64,000 nt of DNA from Stictocephala bisonia (GCA_035578905.1 JAQJVL010000327.1:505001-569000); one strand, 5' to 3'; positions 11,563 through 24,510 are shown, counted from the stretch's first letter. The notes: generated by a model from the letters alone, not told the origin. Translations and numbers: made by a program.

Positions 11563-14500
11563 TGTGCAATCATTGCACATGATACATTACACATGTGCTG
11601 AACCTGTAATAATACAATTAACTTAGTATGATTGAAGTGGGTTTGAAGTGATGATAGTAGTTGAAGTGGGGTGCAAGATTAGAGGTATGCACTTACGGCA
11701 TACCAGCTGTTGCATCTATGTGCAAACATTGCACATGATACATTACACATGTGCTGAACCTGTAATAATACAATTACCTTAGTATGATTGAAGTAGGTTT
11801 GAAGTGATGATAGTAGTTGAAGTGGGGTGCAAGATGAGAGGTATCAGTATAGCTTGTTCAGCACTTACGGCATACCAGCTGTTGCATCTATGTGCAAACA
11901 TTGCACATGATACATTACACATGTGCTGTACCTGTAATAATACAATTACATTAGTATGATTGAAGTGGGTTTGAAGTGATGATAGTAGTTGAAGTGGGGG
12001 TACCAGATGAAAGGTATCAGAATAGCTGTACAGCACTTACGGCATACCAGCTGTTGTATCTATGTGCAAACATTGCACATGATACATTACACATGTGCTG
12101 TACCTGTAATAATACAATTACCTTAGTATGATTGAAGTAGGTTTGAAGTGATGATAGTAGTTGAAGTGGGGTGCAAGATGAGACGTATCAGTATAGCTTG
12201 TACAGCACTTACGGCATACCAGCTGTTGTATCTATGTGCAAACATTGCACATGATATATTACACATGTGCTGTACTTGTAATAATACAATTACCTTAGTA
12301 TGATTGAAGTGGGTTTGAAGTGATGATAGTAGTTGAAGTGGGGTACCAGATAAAAGGTATCAGAATAGCTGTACAGCACTTACGGCATACTAGCTGTTGT
12401 ATGTATGTGCAATCATTGCACTTGATACATTACACATGTGATGTAATAATACAATTACCTTAGTATGATTGAAGTGGGTTTGAAGTGATGATAGTAGTTG
12501 AAGTGGGCTGCAAGAGGAGAGGTATCAGTATAGTTTTCAAAGCACTTACGGCATACCAGCTGTTGTATCTATGTGCAAACACTGCACATGACACATTACA
12601 CATGTGCTGTACCTGTAATAATACAATTACCCTAGTATGATTGAAGTGGGTTTGAAGTGATGATAGTAGTTGAAGTGGGGTGCAATTTGAGAGGTATCAC
12701 TACAGCTTGTACAGCACTTACGGCATACCAGCTGTTGTATCTATGTGCAAACACTGCACATGATACATTACACATGTGCTGAACCTGTAATAATACAATT
12801 ACCTTAGTATGATTGAAGTGGGTTTGAAGTGATGATAGTAGTTGAAGTGGGGTGCAAGATGAGAGTTATCAGTATAGTTTTCTAAGCACTTACGGCATAC
12901 CAGCTGTTGTATCTATGTGCAAACACTGCACATGATACATTACACATGTGCTGAACCTGTAATAATACAATTACATTAGTATGATTGAAGTGGGTTTGAA
13001 GTGATGATAGTAGTTGAAGTGGGGTGCAAGATGAGAGTTATCAGTATAGTTTTCTAAGCACTTACGGCATACCAGCTTTTATATCTATGTGCAAACACTG
13101 CACATGATACATTACACATGTGCTGAACCTGTAATAATATAATTACCTTAGTATGATTGAAGTGGGCTTGAAGTGATGATAGTAGTTGAAGTGGGGTACA
13201 ATATGAGAGGTATCAGTATAGCTTGTACAACAATTACGGCATACCAGCTGTTGTATCTATGTGAAAACATTGCACATGATACATTACACATGTGCTGAAC
13301 CTGTAATAATACAATTACCTTAGTATGATTAAAGTGGGTTTGAAGTGATGATAGTAGTTGAAGTGGGGTGCAAGATGAGAGGTATGCACTTACGGCATAC
13401 CAGCTGTTGCATCTATGAGCAAACATTGCACATGATACATTACACATGAGCTGTACTTGTAATAATACAATTACCTTAGTATGATTGAAGTGGGTTTGAA
13501 GTGATGACAGTAGTTGAAGTGGGGTGCAAGATGAGAGGTATCAGTATAGCTTGTACAGCACTTACGGCATACCAGCTGTTGTATCTATGTGCAAACATTG
13601 CACATGATATATTACACATGTGCTGTACTTGTAATAATACAATTACCTTAGTATGATTGAAGTGGGTTTGAAGTGATGATAGTAGTTGAAGTAGGGTGCA
13701 AGATGAGAGGTATCAGTAAAGTTTTTAAAGCATTTACGGCATACCAGCTGTTGTATCTATGTGCAAAAACTGCACATGATACATTACACAAGTACTGTAC
13801 ATGTAATAATACAATTACCTTAGTATAATTGAAGTGGGTTTGAAGTGATGACAGTAGTTGAAGTGGGGTGCAAGATGAGAGGTACCAGTATAGCTTGTAC
13901 AGCACTTACGGCATACCAGCTGTTGTATCTATGTGCAAACATTGCACATGATATATTACACATGTGCTGTACCTGTAATAATACAATTACCTTAGTATGA
14001 TTGAAGTGGGTTAGAAGTGATGATAGTAGTTGAAGTGGGGTGCAAGATGAGAGGTATCAGTATAGTTTTTAAAGCACTTACGGCATACCAGCTGTTGTAT
14101 CTATGTGCAAACATTGCACATGATATATTACACATGTGCTGAACCTTTAATAATACAATTACCTTAGTATGATTGAAGTGGGTTTTAAGTGATGATAGTA
14201 GTTGAAGTGGGGTGCAAGATGAGACGTATCAGTATAGTTTTCAAAGCACTTACGGCATACCAGCTGTTGTATCTATGTGCAAACATTGCACATGATACAT
14301 TACACATGTGCTGTACCTGTAATAATACAACTACCTTAAGTATGATTGAAGTGGGTTTGAAGTGATGATAGTAGTTGAAGTGGAGTCCAAGATGAGAGGT
14401 ATCAGTATAGCTTGTATAGCAATTATGGCATACCAGCTGTTGTATTTATGTGCAATCATTGCACATGATACATTACACATGTGCTGAACCTGTAATAATA

Positions 14501-16150
14501 CAATTACCTTAGTATGATTGAAGTGGGTTTGAAGTGATGATAGTAGTTGAAGTGGGGTGCAAGATTAGAGGTATGCACTTACGGCATACCAGCTGTTGCA
14601 TCTATGTGCAAACATTGCACATGATACATTACACATGTGCTGAACCTGTAATAATACAATTACCTTAGTATGATTGATGTGGGCTTGAAGTGATTATAGT
14701 AGTTGAAGTGGGGTGCAAGATGAGAGGTATCAGTATAGCTTGTTCAGCACTTACGGCATACCAGCTGTTGCATCTATGTGCAAACATTGCACATGATACA
14801 TTACACATGTGCTGAACCTGTAATCATACAATTACATTAGTATGATTGAAGTGGGTTTGAAGTGATGATAGTAGTTGAAGTGGGGTGCAAGATGAGAGGT
14901 ATCAGTATAGCTTGTACAGCACTTACGGCATACCAGCTGTTGTATCTATGTGCAAACATTGCATATGATACATTACACATGTGCTGTACCTGTAATAATA
15001 CAATTACCTTAGTATGATTGAAGTGGGTTTGAAGTGATGATAGTAGTTGAAGTGGGGTACCAGATGAAAGGTATCAGAATAGCTGTACAGCACTTACGGC
15101 ATACCAGCTGTTGTATCTATGTGCAAACATTGCACATGATACATTACACATGTGCTGTACCTGTAATAATACAATTACCTTAGTATGATTGAAGTGGGTT
15201 TGAAGTGATGATAGTAGTTGAAGTGGGGTGCAAGATGAGACGTATCAGTATAGCTTGTACAGCACTTACGGCATACTAGCTGTTGTATCTATGTGCAAAC
15301 AGTGCACATGATATATTACACATGTGCTGTACTTGTAATAATACAATTACCTTAGTATGATTGCAGTGGGTTTGAAGTGATGATAGTAGTTGAAGTGGGG
15401 TACCAGATGAAAGGTATCAGAATAGCTGTACAGCACATACGGCATACTAGCTGTTGTATGTATGTGCAATCATTGCACATGATACATTACACATGTGCTG
15501 TAATAATACAATTACCTTAGTATGATTGAAGTGGGTTTGAAGTGATGATAGTAGTTGAAGTGGGCTGCAAGATGAGAGGTATCAGTATAGTTTTCAAAGC
15601 ACTTACGGCATACCAGCTGTTGTATCTATGTGCAAACACTGCACATGATACATTACACATGTGCTGTACCTGTAATAATACAATTACCCTAGTATGATTG
15701 AAGTGGGTTTGAAGTGATGATAGTAGTTGAAGTGGGGTGCAATATGAGAGGTATCAGTATAGCTTGTACAGCAATTACGGCATACCAGCTGTTGTATCTA
15801 TGTGCAAACACTGCACATGATACATTACACATGTGCTGAACCTGTAATAATATAATTACCTTAGTATGATTGAAGTGGGCTTGAAGTGATGATAGTAGTT
15901 GAAGTGGGGTACAAGATGATAGGTATGCACTTACGGCATACCAGCTGTTGCATCTATGTGCAAACAATGCACTTGATACATTACACATGTGCTGAACCTG
16001 TAATAATACAATTACCTTAGTATGATTGAAGTGGGTTTGAAGTGATGATAGTAGTTGAAGTGGGGTGCAAGATGAGAGGTATCAGTAGAGTTTCCAAAGC
16101 ACTTACGGCATACCAGCTGCTGTATTTAATGTGAAAACATGGCATCACAA
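11563..16150. repeat. 172-bp satellite, right block (~27 units)
   Basis: This is a continuation of the array at 4833-7003. Units vary by single substitutions; indels fall mostly in the putative intron part (a 19-bp deletion; GAATAGCTG for GTATAGCTTG; TTTTCAAAG variants). The 13148-14447 stretch is nearly the same as 5707-7003, and the sequence after it matches that after 11563, so a block of about 17 units (~2.9 kb) was duplicated. A last degenerate unit extends to about 16285 and still keeps ATATTACAGGTTCA and GTAAGTGC on the minus strand. Confidence 0.97.
14436..14460. other. Empty-site paralogue of the retrotransposon insertion
   Basis: GCTGTTGTATTTA joins directly to TGTGCAATCATTGC here. 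The same two stretches flank the retrotransposon on its left (to about 7007) and right (from 11563). The surrounding units carry the same private variants on both sides, such as GCAAGATTAGAGGTATGCAC. This fixes the element's ends to within a few bases and shows the block duplicated before the insertion. Confidence 0.85.
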
Positions 16151-16285
16151 ATATTTTGAACCTGTAATATTATAACTCCATAATAATGAAGTAGTATTAA
16201 AGTGATGATAGTAGGTGATATGAAGTAGGGTACAAGATGAGAGGTATCAATACAGTTTGTATAGCACTTACATTATAAAAGTACC

Positions 16286-18784
16286 TGCATTGATTGTTGA
16301 AACATGCCAACCACATAGTCTGAGAAAGCTAATTGGCATTTGAAAACAAATATCTACGAGTTATGTTAAATTGCATGCTTGTAGCTCTATTCTTCCATAT
16401 GGATTTGGGCTATAAGATCTTGGACGGAAATAATATTTTGCCTGAGGTGAAAGCCTATGAAATCAGTTGACTTGTTAATTTCACTTTTTGTTATTACAGT
16501 TTTTAGTTTACCAGTTAAAGATTTATGCATTGGGTGACTAGATTTGGTTTTATTATTTTTCTTCACACTTTGTTGACATTTGGAATGCGTAATCGTATTT
16601 TTAAAAATCATAATTATTGTTGATTGCTTTTATTATTTGAATAAGAGGATTAATTTTACTTAATAATTATGTATTTCACATACAACTCCGAGTCATACTC
16701 GGAACCTTAGGCATAAGTAATACGTGCAATATTAATAGTTTGAAATTTTATTGTAAATTTAGTTTTCACCTAAGAGTCCATATTGTTATAACATTTTAAT
16801 ATTTTTACTATATTATGTATAACATACATTCCTCCCTTACTTTATTATTCTATTGTATTATTTTATCTTAGTGTATTAGTGTGTAGTGTATTTTAGTCTT
16901 ATTTTGTAGATTTATTTTCTGTCTTAAGTATGATTTGGTTCATAATAGAATAAGCGTCAGCTTTTTCTAAATGTTTATAAAAGCTATGATATACATTTTT
17001 TATAAGTCACACTGGGACTATCATTTAAGTGTTTTTTTCTTACAAATGTGTCATCAAATCAATTTTTTTTGTTTTTGTGTTTATATTCATTTATTTATTT
17101 TTTTTTTTACTCATAACTGATCTCAGTTATATTGTGTTAAAGTAATATCTTTTCAGAGTAATTTTAAAATATTTGTATTTGAAAAACAACATTTGAAGTT
17201 TGAACAGTCACCACTAGGTGCAAAGCTGTTAACTGTTGTATTCTTATTGCAAATTAGTTCACCACCATGGCACCACTTGGGGATATGATACAATACCAAA
17301 CAGCACTATGGGTATTGAGTGGTAACTCAGTTTCTCATCCTACTTCCTCCTTCCATCATATAATTAGACGCAACCATATCCATATTATGTAAGGGATGAG
17401 AAATTACATATTTTGTATTTTGAATGCATATTAATACATTTTAGTAGAAAAGGGGTTGTGCGATAAAAAATGATGATATCACAGAATTTATAAAACACTA
17501 GTAAATGAAGTCATTTTTTATATTTAAAGATTAAATATTTAACTATGAATCCACAAAGAGCTAAAGTATTTGGGCACTTTTTTTCAGTCTAAACATCTTC
17601 TGATACATGCCTTCTGATAGATGTCGTATCATATTCAAAGGGCTTATCCGTTGATATTCCTTGTAGACGTAAATCTATTTACACGCTAACAATATTAAAC
17701 CTCCATCTGGCCAAGCTAACCAAATTAGTTTCGTTATTTAGTGTATACAGTAAATAATAAATCTATATCTTTAATTAACAATAATCAAACGTTTACTAAT
17801 AGTTTATTTGACTCTAGAGAGTGTTGATTCATGAATAGTCTATAGTAAACTAAAGATTATTTTAAAAGAAATATAATTTTATTTAATGTTCCTAAACAGA
17901 CAATTGCTATTGTTATCTTCTACAGATGCTAGTTTGTGTATATCGCCATAATTCATTGATTTTTTATTGATTTAAGTATATAGTATTTTTTTGGATATTG
18001 TTTATTGTTAGTATTGTTATAGTATTTCAATGGTAACCCGTTTTGAACAATTAATCGATCTTAGTAGAAGAAGGCACATTTACGAAATAATACAATATAA
18101 GGCCTATATATACGTTCATCAAATACTTTTATTGGATAGTAAACAGAGCAATATTTAAAGGTAAGACGATGATTCCGTTCCATAAGGCTATAACTGCTAG
18201 TGAAATAAACATAAAAACATGGGTCATTCGGTAAACTAGATCAAAACTGGTCAAATTGTACATTAATAGCAAACCAGTAGGCCTATGATATTTGGTGTAA
18301 AACCAGACAAAAGGCTTGGCCAAAGAAAAGAAAATTACTAAAATGTTAACACTAAAAAAAATGAAAAAATAAAAATATTATTACATCGGTGCAATGCAGA
18401 AGAAATAATCTTTATTAAGAAGGTAATAATACAATAAAAAGACAATAACGAAATAAATAGAATGATAGTAGCAATAAAATAACCTTGTGTAACATCCTAT
18501 TTATGACAATGCTATAAAATATCCACAAAATAAAGAGGTATGACTAATAAAATTATACAATATAGAATAAAGTATTTCTTATCGTAGTATATTAATAGTA
18601 AATTTTTAAAAATAATCAAATCGTGGTAAGTAGTGTTTGTTTGATGTTGACTGTTATTGAGCATTTTATTAATAACAATTATGCCATATGTAAAATATAC
18701 GAATCTAAAATGTTCCTATATTAATATTATTCTGTGTAATACTGGGATATGAACATAAACTTTGAAGGAATAATCAAAAGCGGC
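16286..18784. other. AT-rich intergenic DNA, nothing firmly recognised
   Basis: No RNA gene or transposon protein was recognised. Minus-strand frames at 16387-16611 (lysine-rich, 74 codons) and 18129-18323 (64 codons, with a hydrophobic stretch like a signal peptide) lie upstream of the satellite in its possible transcription direction. Neither has other support. A short hairpin TCCGAGT-cat-ACTCGGA is at about 16687-16703. Confidence 0.5.
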
Positions 18785-18984
18785 AAACGCTGATTGTCAA
18801 CAAGTTGTTCCGTCAAAGTTTCTATGTTAATACTTTTGACAAATTTCGCAACAATTATGACAAGCTCATATCTTCTGCTCTTATGACAGTCTAAACTGTT
18901 GTTTGAATAACAATCTTACAAAGTATATAAATTTATAAATCAACATTCAAAATTTGTTAAAATTTTATTTCAATTAAATAAAAA

Positions 18985-19272
18985 TAAAATATTTAGGATC
19001 TTTTTAGTTAATTCACAACCAATACTGTTTTTTTCCGTTAAGTCACTACCATTTAATAAATATTTTATTGTTCTAAAAACTGTTCCCCAATCACTTTTAC
19101 GTCCACTGTGATATTCATTTTCCACTAGAAATCCCATATCGCTGGCCTTATCTTATTACTTTCCAAGAACTTACACACGGAAAACGCATTTGGCCGTAAG
19201 TCAATAATTGGATTTACCAGTTTTTGGTCACTTTAGTGACAATCTGACTTAATATAACCGAACCTAACCGTC
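18985..19272. repeat. Dispersed repeat family X, copy 1
   Basis: It matches 28955-29213 at moderate identity. Shared landmarks are GGATCTTnT-GTnAATTCAC, CTAGnAATCC-ATATCG-TnGCCTTATC and GTAAGTCAATnATTGGATTTAC. Both copies end at a short AACCTAACCG tract. Weaker similarity may reach 200 bp further upstream in each. No coding content was seen; the class is unknown. Confidence 0.7.
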
Positions 19273-20136
19273 TACTTTCTTTAAAAGGACAAAACACTTT
19301 TGTACTTGGAATTTGGAGATAATGAAGTCTCTTGAAGTCAGAATACCAACAGAAATGTATTGGAATTTATTAGTATTTTTCGCTCGTTTAACCCTCCAAA
19401 CTGACCGAGCCAATCACAGCACATAACCTTGATGGACACCAGAACCTGACATATTGTTCTATTTAACATGCATCGTAAATGTTTACGGATCAATTAAAAG
19501 TTGAACAACACTCATATCCCATAAAATACCTTTATTCTACATTAATTTCTAATATAAACAAGTAAAATTGTATTGTTCCTCTCTTAAACAATAATAATTG
19601 TAATATAAGTATTACAATCTTAGTTTTTCTTGAAATTACTGTTTTTTTCCTTCGTTTTTTATATCCTAAAATAAATGTATTACTGTTTTTATGCCATCTA
19701 TATGATGACAAAATGTTTATAAGTTAATAAGAACACCCATGTAAATAATTATAATGGTGATATTTATATTATTAGAAGAATGTATGTTTAATGTGCTAGT
19801 TCATTCAATTTTAAAATAATAGCTATTATAAAAAATAATTAATCCACAAACAAGTAAAAACGTCCATTCATGGAAGTGCTTAAAGCGTATGAATGTCGGT
19901 TTGTAAATAAAAATGAATTATTAAGTATAATAAACAAACCAAACACGATTGGTTTGTTTCCGAGTAATTACCTTCAACCGTGGTCTCAATAATGTCATGA
20001 GTAGTAATTGTTATATATAACGTGTTGCATATCGGTATTTATGTCATGAGATATCGGTGAATCATTATTTGCGATGGCTGTTGTTTATTTATTAGTTGGA
20101 GTATTAATTATTAATATTATTGTTGGAATACATCAA

Positions 20137-20320
20137 TTTAACATCAGATTTCCTGGCTATTGGGCTATTATTAAAAAGCTATTTCTGAGGAACAGTCGAT
20201 TAGTAACAATGACTACACTCATTCATCTACACAAATAACACTCATTTGCTCCTTATCTTCACCCATATCTTCACAATTGGCATCTTATGGACGAATAATG
20301 AATAAAATCGTGTCATATCT
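20137..20320 (+). mobile_element. SINE-like family S, 3' fragment
   Basis: Contains CCTGGCTATTGGGCTATTA, GTAACAATGACTACACTCATTC and a tail TTCACCCATATCTTCACAATTGGCATCTTATG. This matches the body and tail of the fuller copy at 22328-22770 and the copy at 31048-31335. The head is missing. The tail is followed by AT-rich sequence. Confidence 0.75.
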
Positions 20321-21039
20321 TACAATTAGGAATACCAATTAGGAATATCATAATATTGTGTTAGTGCACATTGTTGTATTGTAAAACTAATAGACTCTGT
20401 GGATCATTGAAGTTAAGATTTAATAAAAACTGTGAAATGTTATGACATATTAAAGAACTTGTATACGTCTGACTAATAAAATGTATATTTCTTCATGAGT
20501 ACGTTACAGTGCTGACGCAAGATTGTAGCTTGGAACATAGATTAACATTCCATACGTTTTTAATCTTAATCTTAAAAACATGTTACCGAGTTGTTTAAAA
20601 AAATAAAAAAATAAAAAAATAATAGTTGCTTGAATAACAATAGTTATTAAATTGTTAATAAGTGGATCATCTAAAAACGCTGAATTTGACTGAAATTTAT
20701 TTTAGTGAAAATCACAATACAAACATGATTCAAAATAAAAACGATCAATTAACTCCTAAATAAGAGTTTCAACCCTATTCATCAAAATAAAATTCGTGTA
20801 ACTTTAACTCTTAAAGTTTGTGCCACAAAATCAGTTATATTTTAAAATAATTACAATCTACTTAGTTTCTACGTTTCTGGATACAAAAATTCAAATAGTA
20901 TTTTTTGTGGGTACTTGGTGATAGTTAATTGTGGTAAATTGAAGAGAGACTTTAAAGGAAACAGGTTGATGAGGCTTATTCGTACTTCAACACGTTGTAA
21001 ACATGGGGAAATAATTACGAAACACTATATAATTAATAA
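20321..21039. other. AT-rich spacer, nothing recognised
   Basis: Low-complexity A-rich runs (AAAAAAATAAAAAAATAAA near 20600). No feature could be supported. Confidence 0.5.
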
Positions 21040-21930
21040 GGTCATTATTAATTATATGAAAAAAAGAGCTGTTCTCTGGTTTGAAGCAAATAGTTTAGTT
21101 GTTAATGGTAATAAAAAAGATTACATTATTTTTAGTTTACGTAGACGTGTCACACTAGGTCACACTTAACTAAAAGACCCTGGAAAATTTGTTGTTGCTT
21201 GGCATTAGTCTGGACCCAGGGCTTAATTGGTAAGCTCATACTAACTCTCTTTGCTCTCGTCTGTCAAGGGTTATATTTTGCCTAAGGAAGTTAAGGTTGT
21301 GTGTTAGTCGTAATGTGCTCATTACGACTGTTTCACTCCCACATTTTCTTATGGTACAATTCTCTATGGTAACTGATTTGGAGCTAAAGAAGTTTTTTAA
21401 TCCCAAAAGAAAGCTAGCCGTAGCATTATGAGTAGCAAATCTACAGATTCGTGTAAGCCATATTTTTTAAGTCTTGAAATACTCACGCTTTCTTGCATTT
21501 TTATTTTGCAGTGATTGGTTTTTGGAAATGAAAACCTTAACATGTTTAATTTAATAAGTCATATACATTTGCATAATACCAGGTTCTAGAACAACAAAGT
21601 TTTAAAGAATGTTAGGCTTAGTAAAACACAACAAACATTTATATATAAAGGTGTGCAACTGTTTAATAAGTTACCTACCACAGCTATAACAGTAAGCATA
21701 TCAAATGTTAAGCATGTTTTAACTAAATGGTTGAAAAGTAAAGCCTTTTATTCTTTAGATGAAATGTACTTGCACGACCTTAGCGATCTTAACTTCTAGT
21801 GATTTAGATTGTAATATTAGGAATGAACCATGTTTTTAATATAAGGCTTTAGATTATATACAATGACATTGTCAATACATGTACAACTTGTTGGACGTCA
21901 ATAAAGATATGAATATGAATATTTTGTAAA
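21040..21930 (+). pseudogene. Non-LTR reverse-transcriptase C-terminal relic
   Basis: A decayed 3' end of a jockey/CR1-type LINE. Motifs appear in order but in shifting frames: AVLWFEANSLVVN (about 21069-21107), LLGISLDPGLNW then a stop then LCSRLSRVIFCLRKLRLCVS (about 21196-21310), LELKKFFNPKRKLAVA (about 21380-21425), and KGVQLFNKLPTTA followed by LTKWLKSKAFYSLDEM (about 21650-21765). These correspond to the thumb and C-terminal region after the FADD motif. A short 3' UTR ends with AATAAAGATATGAATATGAATA. Several stops and frameshifts make it non-functional. It differs in sequence from the element at 7.0-11.6 kb, so it is a separate lineage. Confidence 0.85.
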
Positions 21931-22327
21931 AAAGCTGTTTTAATTTCACTCATTTTATTCTCAAATTATCGCTCTAATAATTTAACAAGCATATTATTGG
22001 TATTGTTTAGAGGTTATGATTAGTTTATGTTGGTTTTTATAATTTAACGTTAACATAGATTTGCTACCTAAATTAATATGTAACTATGGTTTTATAAAAT
22101 AAAATATTTGGCTGTTAGCAGTGAATGTTTATTTTTATTAACTTTTTTACATATATAATTTAAGAAATACATAAATCTTTATTATTAAAAAAGTATTAAG
22201 ACAAAACAAATACAACACGTTGAATTAGTTATGATAAGTTTGAAATTAGATCACAAACACTTACTAAATGCGATTTATGCATATTTAATTAATTGAACAT
22301 TGTACACTAATAGTTAAGTAATTATTT
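21931..22327. other. AT-rich spacer, nothing recognised
   Basis: No repeat, RNA or coding signal was recognised between the LINE relic and the SINE-like element. Confidence 0.5.
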
Positions 22328-22770
22328 GGCACTGGTGGCGAAGTGCTGTAATCCAGCTACTTGGAGACAAAATATTCTGGAGATTGTAGGCGATAGGTTG
22401 TATGCTCGATCCTCCTAATACCAAAATGGCATCCGCTCAATAGTTGCTATCGAAGTAGACACTACTAGAGAAGTCTGGGGTGTTAATGTTGGGTGGCAGC
22501 CAGGGTTCGGGTTTTGTGTAGAGAGGAGAATTGAGTATAAATCTTGTTAAATAGCTGAAAATCAGACTAATACTACGTGGCTCGGATTCCACATAATGCT
22601 GTATGTCCCTTAATTACCCTGGCTATTGGGCTATTAATAAATTTTTCTTTCTTAGCCAAGTTGAATTCAGAGAGTAACAATGACTACACACGTTCATCTA
22701 CATTTATCATACTAATTCAGTCCTTATATTCACCTATGTAGCTACGATAGGCTTCTTAGAAATAAAATTT
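22328..22770 (+). mobile_element. SINE-like family S, fullest copy, with 7SL-like head
   Basis: The head has GGTGGCG (22334-22340) and TGTAATCCAGCTACTTGG (22347-22364), which closely follow the conserved Alu-domain start of 7SL RNA. CTGGAGATTG, GGTTGTATGCTCGATCC and CAAAATGG follow. CACTACTAGAGAAGTCTGGGG (22470-22490) resembles the 3' Alu-domain end. A unique body (TTGTGTAGAGAGGAGAATTGAG, TAGCTGAAAATC, CGTGGCTCGGATTCCAC, CTGGCTATTGGGCTATTAA) and tail (ACAATGACTACAC, then CGATAGGCTTCTTA) are shared with the other copies. Length is about 440 bp. No target-site duplication is clear. The 7SL origin is my inference; the repeat family is directly visible. Confidence 0.75.
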
Positions 22771-24246
22771 AAAAAAATAAAATAACATTTAGACAGGGAA
22801 TAAGGTTTTGATAAGTTAAACTAGTTTTTAATGTACTAAATAACATTGCTAAAACTAAATATACTAATAAACAACAAATTTATACTAATTAGGTATTATG
22901 ATAAAACGGGTATTCTCGATTAAAGATTATTTTACCTATTTGGGTAAACAATTTACTATGAATATAAAAGCAGAGATCAGATTCTTTCTGGAATCATCTC
23001 GAGTGAGGAAAACATTCCCAGCTGAGAGAGATTTATCGTCGGGTATTTTCATTAATTCTGATGAAAAGCAAAGGGCCAGCTTTTATTTAAAAAATTGCAA
23101 TATTCTCACTGAAACGTAAACAGCCAGTTTCTAATCACATTTATGAAAGGTTAAACAAGATTTTGAAACGTTTCAAACTGTCTAAGGCCTGTTTCCGTAC
23201 ACAATGCAAACTTATAAAATAATATTAAATAATGTAAGACGATATTTATTATTAAATTTACAGTTTATTTAGTGTTTTAAGAACCAATTAAAATAGCAAA
23301 GTCATATATTTAAATAAAAGTAGCAATTAAATGTTGTATTGAGTAGTTGTTGTATTATGATAATTAGTTATAATTCTATTTATATGTTTAGTTTTAATTT
23401 ACTTACAAAATTTCCAAAAATAACTATATTTTATGTAAATATAAGACTTTCAGTATGTGTAATTTAGAATAAGTAGGAGTGGTGAATGGAACGTTTGTGA
23501 GGCAACCCTAATTAAAAAACTCCAAGAACTTTCTCCATTATCAACTTAATGTACTGTGACAGCGTTTGAGTTTCCCCTTAATAAAAACGGGGTTTTGTTC
23601 TAAGTAATGAATGTATGTCAGTTATAATGAGGTAAATCATGGCAATGAAATATGAGGCTCTGTTTTTACTGATGTGTTTCGCTATTCTCTCTTCATAGTT
23701 CGTAAGAAAGTTATATTGAAAGTTTTTTTATTTTCTGAAACTGATTTATTGAAGCTTTATGTCGATAACATTGTATAATGTGCGGAGCTAGTTAGATTCT
23801 AGAAAACTAACATTTCCAGAAAAATGTTCTTACACATTTGTTAAAACTATTGGTGAGCATTAAACTTAAGTACCCTTTTTGACTTGCCCCCTTTTTCAGT
23901 TTTTAATGTCCATATGTAGTCCTCCAGTGTAAGGAGTGGTGTTTAAAGCAGTCCTTAAGCTGTCTTTAATAAACATTAGCATAGAAGTTAGGCTTTCACA
24001 CACTGTAGCCAACCTATGCCCATAATGTGAGAAAATACCCTTTTCTGGTCAAACAAACTACACATAAATAGGACTTATATGAATTCTAATGACGTGGACA
24101 TACTAAGCAGTGTTAAATTTGAATCATCAGTAAAGGTTTCTTGATATTCAATTTCGACGTTCTTGTATTTAACTATACTAACGTTAAATATAACAATCGT
24201 AAGATATAGTATTACTTTAAAAGTACAATAATACCTTTAGTAGTCT
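22771..24246. other. AT-rich intergenic DNA, nothing recognised
   Basis: A 73-codon frame at 22898-23119 has no recognisable motif. No RNA gene or mobile element could be supported. Confidence 0.5.
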
Positions 24247-24510
24247 TGATCAACCCACCCACCCATAAATGTACATTGGTATTAACCCATCTACACTCCA
24301 TTATGTACAGCCATACTGAGCAAACAGCCCACCCATACATACAGTGATGCTGACTTAACCGCCCACCCATACACGTACATTGATATTGACCCATCCACAC
24401 TCCTATATGCACAGTGGTTTCCAACCACCTACCGATTCACGCACAGTGGTATATAGCTAATTTACGTGTATGAGTGAATGGTTGGGTTCGTATGGTGGGT
24501 GGTATGTTAC
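24247..24510. repeat. Degenerate 36-bp minisatellite block, partly inverted
   Basis: C-rich units (CAACCCACCCACCCATAAATGTACATTGGTATT, CCGCCCACCCATACACGTACATTGATATTGAC) occupy 24247-24430. A reversed, weaker unit (TTTACGTGTATGAGTGAATGGTTGGGTT) follows at about 24461. It is the same family as at 1.85, 27.5 and 37.1 kb but older. Confidence 0.85.

Noticed and set aside
18129..18323. 64-codon minus-strand frame with a hydrophobic, signal-peptide-like stretch upstream of the satellite
   Set aside because: Tempting as a first exon for the mini-exon array, but there is no good GT donor after the hydrophobic stretch and hydrophobic frames are common in AT-rich DNA.
20915..21169. 84-codon plus-strand frame as an independent gene
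   Set aside because: Its C-terminal half is the LINE reverse-transcriptase motif that continues, frameshifted, into the following relic; the N-terminal half has no support.
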